Assembly: GCA_030039715.1 (NCBI GenBank)
Contig: JASHVA010000187.1
Coordinates: forward strand, 1-12,912
Reading direction: 5' to 3'
DNA from: Thermoplasmata archaeon
Lineage (GTDB): Archaea; Thermoplasmatota; Thermoplasmata; Lutacidiplasmatales; UBA184
DNA: 12,912 nt
Shown here: piece after piece, positions 7,603-12,912 of the stretch
How positions within the stretch are numbered: the stretch's first letter is position 1
Layout of the letters: each line of letters begins with the position of its first letter
Notes under the pieces: generated by a model
The model's input: only the letters and a program-made list of their open reading frames with translations
Databases searched by the model: none
What the model was told of the DNA's origin: nothing
Program-made: the position numbers and the translations under genes

Positions 7603-8646
7603 TCACGTTACGGTGAACTTGCCCACCGCGACCTGGCCGCCCGGGTCCGTCGCGGTGACGGTCGTCCCGGAGGTGCCACTGGGAACCTTGAAGCTGCAGC
7701 TGAAGGTTCCCGCGCCTCCGGTCGTCAACGACCCGGTCTTGCAGCTCGAGACGGTTACGCCATCGAACACGAGGGCTACCGTGCCGAGGACCGAGAAGCC
7801 GGTCCCCGAGACCGTCACGGACGATCCCACGGCGCCGGAACTGGCGCTGAGCGTGATCTTAGGCGTGGTCACCGTGAACGTCGCGGTCGCCTTCGCACCC
7901 CCGACGTCGGTCGCAGTGACCGTCGTGCCCGAAGTGCCGCTGGGCACGCCGAAGGTGCAGGCGAACAGTCCCGCGCTCCCGGTCGTTAGTGATCCGAGTT
8001 TGCAACTCGAGATCGTCACGCCATCGAAGACGACCCCCACCTTGCTGGACACCGAGAAGCCTGCCCCGGCCAGCACCAGCGTCGCCCCGATGGGACCCTG
8101 ATTCGGGGCCACGACGATCGCCGGTGTCGTCACGAGGAAGGCGCTGGTCGACTTCTGCCCTCCCGCGTCGGTCGCGGTGACCGTAGTCCCCTTCGTGCCG
8201 GCGGGCACGGTGAACGTACAGCCGAACGCTCCGGTCGAATTGGTGAGCAACGACCCGGTCGCGCATTTCGAGACCGTTACGCCATCGAAGACCAGCCCCA
8301 CGGTGCTCGTCACCGAGAAACCGGTCCCCGCCGCCGTGACCGTCGCGCCGACCGGACCGAGGCTCGGGGCGACAGAGAACTTGAGCGCCGTCACGGTGAA
8401 GGTGCCGGTCTCCTTCACTCCGCCGGATCCGGTCGCGGTGACGGTCGTACCGGAAGTGCCGCTCGGGACTCTGAGAGTGCAACTGAACGTGCCGGTGGCC
8501 GTCGACTTCAGCGAGCCGCTCGAGCAGCTGGAGATCGTTACGCCATCGAAGACAAGCGTAACGGCCGTCGACGGCGAGAAACCGGATCCCGAGACCGTCA
8601 CGTTCGAGCTCACCGGGCCCTGGCCGGGGGTCACCGTCAATCCGGT
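7603..8646 (-). repeat. Four tandem 261-bp coding repeats (TIG/IPT-like, Cys pair each)
   Basis: The hexamer CATCGA on the plus strand (from the minus-strand coding of FDGVT) occurs at 7761, 8022, 8283 and 8544, exactly 261 bases apart each time. The period is therefore 87 codons with no length drift. Each protein unit carries GFS(V/P), VFDGVT and P(S/A)GT(S/K)GTTVTAT. Each unit also has two cysteines separated by 14 residues (for example SC-14-C in SSC...FSC), a likely disulfide per domain. The last unit ends at the stop codon. The equal length and high similarity suggest recent duplication or gene conversion. Confidence 0.85.
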
Positions 8647-11600
8647 GGAGACGGGCGTGAAACTGACCGTTAGGGCTGCCGGCGCGCCGGCCACTGTCAA
8701 GGAGCCGGAGCTGGGCGAGGCGCTGTATCCCGTGACGGCCGCCACCGTGTAGCTGTACGTTCCGTTGGCTTCCGGGAAGGTTATCGTCGTTTCCGTCGAT
8801 GACTCCGTGGTGGCGCCGGCCGTAACGCTCCAGGTCGTTCCGCTCGACAAGCCCGACTCGGTGAATGTGACCGCGTACGTCACGAGGGAGAAGCTTCCGC
8901 TGACGGTCACGGGAGCACCGGAGACCACGAACGGACTCGGCGAGAACCCCGACGGCTCGTACCGCTTGTCGTTCGTGGCCACCAAGAACGAGTAGCTGCC
9001 GTCGGCGAGGTAGGTGCTGAGGACGCCGGTAGCCCCCGTGGTCGAAAGCGACGGACCGCTCGTGACGTTGACATACCAGAGGTCGGCTGCCGGTAGCCCC
9101 GACTCCTCGAAGGTCACGTCGTAGGAGTTCTCGCTGTAGAGCAACGTGGGTTCGGTGACCGGACCTCCGTCGACCGTCAAACTTCCAGAATACGAGAGTG
9201 TGCTTTGGCCCCAACCGGGATTGGTCGCGACCGAGTACGAATACACTCCATTGACCTCCGTGAAGTAGAGGTAGTCGATCCCGCCGTCCGTGGTGAGGGA
9301 CATCGTGGTGGCGCCGACGGTGACGGCCCACGTGAGTCCCGAGGGAAGGCCGCTTTCCGAGAACGTCACGACTCCCGAACCGACGGGGGCGTAGTCGATC
9401 GTCAGGCTCACCGGCGTGTTGCCGATCACCTCGAACGAGCCCCCGGTAGTGCTGGTGTATCCGGCGGGGACGATCGGAGTCCAGTTGTATTCGCCATCCG
9501 GCAACACGAGGTTGACGGACGAGTGGTCCGTCAGGACTTGATCGATCAGGATCGGGGCGGGGTCGCCGCCAACGGCCGGGAGCATACCGGAACCCCCCGT
9601 ATTGCCAGAGGTTCCGCTTCCTCCGGTACAAGCACCTCCTCCACCGCCTTTCGCTGGTCCCCCGCCGCCGCCCTTCGCCGGGCCGCCGCCGCCCCCTTTG
9701 GCGGGCCCGCACGTGATGCTGAGCCCGTAGGTGCTGAGCTGCCCGACCAAACCGTGGGGACCGAGAGTAACCGTCGAGGCGATAGTGGTCAGCGGGACAT
9801 AATCCCCGCCGGGGTGCACCGTGGTGGGTCCGGGATAGATGTAAGTCGAGCAGTAGTAACTGGTGCATCCGTAGCCGGTCACGGCGGGCTGGTAACCGGG
9901 CAGGGGATCGAGAAGGTTCCGCGCATTCTCATCGTACGGGATGGAACTCGTTGGGTTGTCCGCACCGTTGGCCCAGTTGAGAGCGAGACCGTAGTCCCAC
10001 CACGAGTTGCCCCCCTGTGTGCTCCCGCCGACGATGCTGCCGCTGAGCGGGATTCTCGGGAAGAAGAGCGCATAGTTCGTCGCGCTGGCCACCTCGGGCG
10101 TGATGTTCCAAACGTCGTGTGGCCACAGAATTGGGAACTCGGAATAGAGGTCGAGCGGGAGCAGCCAGGCCGTCGTGGGAGTGGCGACGAGATTGTTGTA
10201 GATCAGGTCGTAGCCCTCGCCAATCTCGAGTCCTAGGCCCGAATTGTACGGCAAGAGCGGTAGACAGGGCGAGTCCGGACACGAGATCGGAGGGTCGGAC
10301 TGGACGAACTCGTTACCCCAGACTGTGTTGTTCCCCCCGACATCTACGCGCGGCGTTCCGTACAGGCTGCCGCTTGCGTACATCAGCAACCCTTGGCCCT
10401 CGGTGAGGAAGAGGTTGTTCGACACCAGGTTGTCCTGGGATTCGTAGAAGATCACGTTGAACGAGTTGTAGGTGAGCGGGAAGTAGTTCTCGAGCCCGAA
10501 CCAGCCCGAGACGTTGGTATAGTTGAGGGCCACCCCAGAAACGTTCCAGAACCAGTACTGGAGATTGTTGGTTTGGGAGAGATTGTCGCCGGGCGACGAT
10601 TGGAAATCGTTGGTTGCTGTGAGGAAGCTGGGCGAGTTGTTCAGCTCGACCGAGGCGTTGGTGTTCATCAGGAACACGCCGGGAAACACCGGAAAAGCGT
10701 AGTCGTTGTAGAGGCCGAACTCTGATGAAAGGGTCGAGTACTGGTTGTTGTAGAGAACGTACGGATTCGTCGGAGTGCCCTCGCCCGACTGGGCCAGGGC
10801 GCCGATTTCCGCATTCGAGAACGCCCATTGGGGGGTGTACACCCCAAGGTATGGAGTTTGAGTCAGTATCACGGTCACCGTCATCGGCCCGGGACCAGTG
10901 ATCGTCACGGTCTCAGACATCGGGCTGTAGTCGGCAAGCTCGAAGTCCAGTGAGTAGACCCCCGGCATGAGGAAGTAGGTGTTCGCCTCCATGCTCGGCG
11001 CGTAATCCCACTCGGAGACGATCGGGTTCGTGAAGGCCGGGGCGCCGGTGTAATTGAAGAACGAGAATAGATTGCCAGGGGAGGCTGCAACGGTCAGAGG
11101 ATACGAGCCTTCGGGAGCTCCCGTATTCCACAGCCCGGTCAGGATCGACGGCCCGGTGGTCATGGTCGCGAAGTCATAGATGAAGATCCCGCCCGGACTA
11201 TCCAGTGAATCGTTGCTCCAAGCAACATTCGCCCCCGTGGACGTTTCCCCCGTATCGCTTCCGTAGTTGTACGCGGAAGGGATCGGTAGATACGTCGTGC
11301 CGGTGTAGTAAGCGAGGGCGAGGTTGGCATCGGCAGTGCTGAGGTCCACCTGGCTACCCCCTCCCGGACCGCAGACAACCAACTCGTAGTCGTCCCAGAG
11401 GAGGACATGGTTGAACCCACGGCCGTCGGCGGTATAGTTCGAGGGGGTCGTCACTGGCCGAGGCGAGACGGGGGTTGTCGAATTGAAAACGACCCAGTCG
11501 TAGTTGTCCATGGTGAAGGCTTCCGATGGGTGCGCGTCGCTCGTCAGTGCGGCGCTGAACGAGACGTTGTTCCGGCCATCCCAAAGTGAAGAGTTCATTG

Positions 11601-12369
11601 TCAGCGTGAGCACGAAGGGATAGCTGACACGGTAGGGAATCGTGTAGTTGGCGTAGTAGAACCCGAGCGAGCTGTAGTCGTTGTGACCGTAGGGCCCGTG
11701 CGAGAAGATCGTGGGGGCGCTCACATTGTCCATCGGGGCCGAGAAGTTCCAGACGTTGGTGACGAGGATCATGAACCCCGTCGCGGGGAAGAAGGTCATC
11801 ACATCCTGGGTCCAGAACTGGTAACCGGGGGTACCGAACAGCGTGATGTTCGTGAGTACGGCGTTCAGTTGGATGCTGTAACTGTCCGGCTGGGCCTGGT
11901 AGAGATCGGCGCCCTCGATTCCGGTCGCATTGGCTGCGATGTACGCTTGAAGTGCGGTGGTGTTGAGGACGGATGGAGTGGTCGCACCGTTTCCACTTCC
12001 GGTCAGGCCGTAATCAGCGATACCCATCGGGGCCGGGTCGCCGGTGTAGAGAGGAGCGGACGCACCGGTCGCGGCAGCTTCGGCGATCTGGGCTGGCGAG
12101 GCGGAAGGATGCGGCAGGTAAGCCATATCCGGATTTACCCCCGCCGCGCGGGTAGCGGCTAGGGCTTTCGCCGCCATCGTCGCCCCGATGTTCTGACCCC
12201 CCGAGGATGGCGTCGTCGGTGTAGGGTTGCCCGTTGCGGTCGAGTTACCAGGCAACGGACTCGCGATCGGGTTCGACTGCAGATTCCCGTAATGAGGGGC
12301 GGCTAGTCCCAACCACCCCACGACCGCGAGTACGGTAAGGGCGATGGTGAGGATCTCTTTCGCGCCCAT
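7603..12369 (-). CDS. Giant secreted thermopsin-family (A5) protein with beta-helix and surface repeats
   Basis: About 1588 residues from ATG 12369. Residues 6-24 (ILTIALTVLAVVGWLGLAA) form a signal peptide or N-terminal anchor, followed by a Ser/Thr/Pro/Gly linker. Residues about 84-412 match thermopsin, an acid protease family with no firmly assigned catalytic residues; diagnostic stretches are SYSIQLNAVLTNITLFG and YQFWTQDVMTFFP. About 417-517 resembles a PEGA/carboxypeptidase-regulatory beta domain. About 527-859 looks like a NosD-type right-handed beta-helix (NNTVWGNEF, DLIYNNLV, GNSWWDY). A Cys-flanked Gly-rich linker follows (887-915), then three ESGLP-type beta repeats (about 992-1241), then four 87-residue TIG/IPT-like repeats to the end. 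Asn-X-Ser/Thr sites are abundant, fitting an extracellular glycoprotein. There is no C-terminal membrane anchor. The frame continues to a GTG at 12453 (1616 residues), but that codon lies upstream of the start site predicted from the box at 12469-12475. No Shine-Dalgarno sequence marks either start. Whether it cleaves peptides or acts as an adhesin cannot be told from sequence. Confidence 0.88.
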   Translation of the reverse strand: MGAKEILTIALTVLAVVGWLGLAAPHYGNLQSNPIASPLPGNSTATGNPTPTTPSSGGQNIGATMAAKALAATRAAGVNPDMAYLPHPSASPAQIAEAAATGASAPLYTGDPAPMGIADYGLTGSGNGATTPSVLNTTALQAYIAANATGIEGADLYQAQPDSYSIQLNAVLTNITLFGTPGYQFWTQDVMTFFPATGFMILVTNVWNFSAPMDNVSAPTIFSHGPYGHNDYSSLGFYYANYTIPYRVSYPFVLTLTMNSSLWDGRNNVSFSAALTSDAHPSEAFTMDNYDWVVFNSTTPVSPRPVTTPSNYTADGRGFNHVLLWDDYELVVCGPGGGSQVDLSTADANLALAYYTGTTYLPIPSAYNYGSDTGETSTGANVAWSNDSLDSPGGIFIYDFATMTTGPSILTGLWNTGAPEGSYPLTVAASPGNLFSFFNYTGAPAFTNPIVSEWDYAPSMEANTYFLMPGVYSLDFELADYSPMSETVTITGPGPMTVTVILTQTPYLGVYTPQWAFSNAEIGALAQSGEGTPTNPYVLYNNQYSTLSSEFGLYNDYAFPVFPGVFLMNTNASVELNNSPSFLTATNDFQSSPGDNLSQTNNLQYWFWNVSGVALNYTNVSGWFGLENYFPLTYNSFNVIFYESQDNLVSNNLFLTEGQGLLMYASGSLYGTPRVDVGGNNTVWGNEFVQSDPPISCPDSPCLPLLPYNSGLGLEIGEGYDLIYNNLVATPTTAWLLPLDLYSEFPILWPHDVWNITPEVASATNYALFFPRIPLSGSIVGGSTQGGNSWWDYGLALNWANGADNPTSSIPYDENARNLLDPLPGYQPAVTGYGCTSYYCSTYIYPGPTTVHPGGDYVPLTTIASTVTLGPHGLVGQLSTYGLSITCGPAKGGGGGPAKGGGGGPAKGGGGGACTGGSGTSGNTGGSGMLPAVGGDPAPILIDQVLTDHSSVNLVLPDGEYNWTPIVPAGYTSTTGGSFEVIGNTPVSLTIDYAPVGSGVVTFSESGLPSGLTWAVTVGATTMSLTTDGGIDYLYFTEVNGVYSYSVATNPGWGQSTLSYSGSLTVDGGPVTEPTLLYSENSYDVTFEESGLPAADLWYVNVTSGPSLSTTGATGVLSTYLADGSYSFLVATNDKRYEPSGFSPSPFVVSGAPVTVSGSFSLVTYAVTFTESGLSSGTTWSVTAGATTESSTETTITFPEANGTYSYTVAAVTGYSASPSSGSLTVAGAPAALTVSFTPVSTGLTVTPGQGPVSSNVTVSGSGFSPSTAVTLVFDGVTISSCSSGSLKSTATGTFSCTLRVPSGTSGTTVTATGSGGVKETGTFTVTALKFSVAPSLGPVGATVTAAGTGFSVTSTVGLVFDGVTVSKCATGSLLTNSTGAFGCTFTVPAGTKGTTVTATDAGGQKSTSAFLVTTPAIVVAPNQGPIGATLVLAGAGFSVSSKVGVVFDGVTISSCKLGSLTTGSAGLFACTFGVPSGTSGTTVTATDVGGAKATATFTVTTPKITLSASSGAVGSSVTVSGTGFSVLGTVALVFDGVTVSSCKTGSLTTGGAGTFSCSFKVPSGTSGTTVTATDPGGQVAVGKFTVT
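9634..9705 (-). repeat. Three-copy PAKGGGGG linker repeat
   Basis: Three perfect protein copies of PAKGGGGG (24 bases each) lie within the thermopsin-like gene, preceded by Cys-Gly and followed by Ala-Cys. The copies use different synonymous codons at several positions (AAA/AAG for Lys, CCC/CCG/CCA for Pro), so they are not identical at DNA level. They link the beta-helix half to the ESGLP half of the protein. Two cysteines bracket the run (codons at 9709-9711 and 9628-9630) and could close it into a loop. Confidence 0.8.
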
Positions 12370-12454
12370 GGGAGGCGGCCGATTTGGAAGTGCTGGAACC
12401 GGACCGTTGGATATCCTTCTTCCGATGACGAAACTGAGCAGTGCACGATTCACT

Positions 12455-12475
12455 TCGGACTAGGTCCGATTTTAC
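12455..12475 (-). promoter_or_regulatory. Candidate promoter and operator-like dyad of the thermopsin-like gene
   Basis: On the minus strand a TATA-like GTAAAAT lies at 12475-12469. Directly downstream is a perfect inverted repeat, TCGGAC-3-GTCCGA (12455-12469), which would lie between the TATA box and the predicted start near 12446. That is a usual place for an archaeal repressor site. A second AT-rich patch, GGATATCC (12409-12416), could instead drive a shorter transcript starting near 12387 and ending at ATG 12369. Neither is proven. Confidence 0.35.
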
Positions 12476-12577
12476 GGAACAGTTCCCTCGAGACCCGGAG
12501 CTTTCCCGCCGCGTCGAACGTCACTGGCCGGAGGCCACCGTAAATTGTGGGCCCATGCGCAGTAGGATTTTGTCAGC

Positions 12578-12760
12578 GGAGTTCGAAACGAACTCCCCGG
12601 GCAGCTTGCACGAGGTCCTGGTTGCCTAAACCCCCGAGCAGCCCCTTCTCCGGGGCCCGGGGGCTTGGCCCAGCACCGTAGAGACGGCGCTCCCGCGGAT
12701 TGCGAGAAGGCTGCAACTTGGACATGCATGACTCCGCATGGCTGAGCGGAAGCCTCAGAG
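12578..12760 (+). ncRNA. Structured IS110 left end, candidate bridge RNA
   Basis: This non-coding stretch directly upstream of an IS110-type transposase contains successive inverted repeats. These are GGAGTTCG-3-CGAACTCC (12578-12596); a two-tier stem at 12624-12669 (CCCCC 12631-12635 with GGGGG 12659-12663, enclosing GCCCC/GGGGC with a six-base loop, and an outer GCC/GGC); GC-A-CCGT-4-ACGG-C-GC with one mismatch (12673-12690; outer pairs are G12673-C12690 and C12674-G12689); and TCCGC-8-GCGGA (12733-12750). In IS621 and relatives, the left end upstream of the recombinase gene encodes a roughly 180-base bridge RNA with internal target- and donor-binding loops. Position and structure fit, but I cannot assign loops without the element's other end. 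The exact RNA ends are guesses. I see nothing notable in 12476-12577. Confidence 0.35.
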
Positions 12761-12794
12761 GAGGCGTCTCCTCTCTCCCTCAAGGAGACGCCTC
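12761..12794 (+). promoter_or_regulatory. Hairpin sequestering the transposase ribosome-binding site
   Basis: A perfect 12-bp inverted repeat, GAGGCGTCTCCT (12761-12772) and AGGAGACGCCTC (12783-12794), encloses a 10-base loop and ends at the base before the ATG at 12795. The Shine-Dalgarno sequence AAGGAG (12782-12787) overlaps the 3' arm. In a transcript entering from upstream the site would be paired and translation blocked; a transcript starting inside the hairpin would be free. This arrangement is known to limit transposase expression in other insertion sequences. Confidence 0.65.
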
Positions 12795-12912
12795 ATGCAG
12801 TCGAACACGTACGTCGGGCTGGACATTCACCGCAAGTCGATCGTGGCCACCGCGCTGGACGAGGACGGGACTGCCCTCGATCAGCGGAAGATGGGGCCAA
12901 CGGCCGCCGAGC
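12795..12912 (+). CDS. IS110-family transposase (DEDD), N-terminal part
   Basis: Thirty-nine residues are visible before the right edge, and the frame is open. The sequence YVGLDIHRKSIVATALDEDG matches the N-terminus of IS110-family RuvC-like DEDD recombinases. Asp10 (GLD) is the expected first catalytic acid, followed by the usual H-R/K-K-S. The continuation (TALDQRKMGPT) fits the family. The start ATG is set by AAGGAG seven bases upstream. Unlike the near-leaderless genes at 344 and 1421, it has a clear Shine-Dalgarno sequence, consistent with a mobile gene. The enzyme would excise and insert the element, guided by a bridge RNA in characterised members. Whether the gene is intact cannot be judged. 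Confidence 0.85.
   Translation, partial: MQSNTYVGLDIHRKSIVATALDEDGTALDQRKMGPTAAE

Larger units (their letters stand above)
12578..12912 (+). mobile_element. IS110-family insertion sequence, left end and transposase start (partial)
   Basis: The element is recognised from the transposase N-terminus at 12795 and its structured leader. IS110 elements generally lack terminal inverted repeats and flanking duplications, so the left boundary cannot be fixed here. It lies somewhere between the thermopsin promoter (about 12476) and 12761; the start given is the first strong hairpin. The right end is beyond the window. The element points away from the thermopsin-like gene, so its insertion leaves that coding region intact but may have replaced sequence upstream of its promoter. 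Confidence 0.6.

Noticed and set aside
7603..8646. CRISPR-like periodic repeat
   Set aside because: The 261-base period is a multiple of three, lies fully in frame within a coding region and encodes repeated domains, so it is not a repeat-spacer array.
7859..9868. A 669-codon minus-strand frame overlapping the thermopsin-like gene
   Set aside because: It is an out-of-frame reading of the repeat region, Arg/His-rich and without motifs; the correct frame gives periodic beta domains.
12441..12783. Small open frames in both directions across the IS110 left end
   Set aside because: They overlap hairpins and the thermopsin promoter, lack ribosome-binding sites and show no recognisable protein. 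The stretch is better read as non-coding.
1..12912. Bacterial origin (for example a proteobacterium rich in cyclase-TolB-TPR proteins)
   Set aside because: The cyclases alone would allow it, but the thermopsin domain, ESGLP repeats and leaderless TATA-type promoters point to archaea. It is not excluded without marker genes.

Overview
The window looks like a high-GC archaeal chromosome segment, most likely from an uncultured soil or sediment member of the Thermoplasmata/Thermoplasmatota. The main reason is the largest gene: a thermopsin-family (peptidase A5) secreted protein carrying 'VTFxESGLP' surface repeats, a style I associate with Thermoplasmata and some other archaea. The promoters agree. 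Several genes have an AT-rich TATA-like box about 25-30 bases before the start codon and almost no leader (genes at 344 and 1421), as expected of leaderless archaeal transcripts. This lineage call is inference. Nothing in the window is a phylogenetic marker.

Layout, left to right. (1) Positions 1-239, minus strand: the N-terminal part of a polytopic membrane protein running off the left edge. (2) A short divergent promoter region. (3) 344-1378, plus: an alpha/alpha-toroid protein resembling prenyltransferases and squalene cyclases. (4) 1421-3355, plus: a class III nucleotidyl cyclase fused to a TolB-like domain and TPR repeats. (5) 3445-4143, minus: a hemerythrin-like HHE protein convergent with the cyclase. 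(6) 4299-7565, minus: a second class III cyclase fused to a STAND/AAA-type ATPase and a long TPR array. (7) 7603-12369 (or from 12453), minus: a very large secreted thermopsin-like protein with a beta-helix, a Gly-rich linker, three 'ESGLP' repeats and four exact 261-bp-period TIG-like repeats. Only 37 bases separate it from the downstream cyclase, so the two are probably one transcript. (8) 12454-12794: a non-coding stretch with several hairpins. (9) 12795 to the right edge, plus: the start of an IS110-family transposase whose ribosome-binding site lies inside a perfect hairpin.

How the genes may work together. Two cyclases with all class III catalytic residues, each joined to a different TPR sensor/scaffold module, suggest cyclic-nucleotide signalling. 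One of them is apparently co-transcribed with a secreted protease/adhesin. The hemerythrin could sense or buffer oxygen or iron, but no sequence feature ties it to the cyclases. The most unusual parts are the cyclase pair in an apparently archaeal context, the thermopsin-cyclase transcription unit, and the structured left end of the IS110 element, which may encode its bridge RNA. There are no tRNA or rRNA genes and no CRISPR array.
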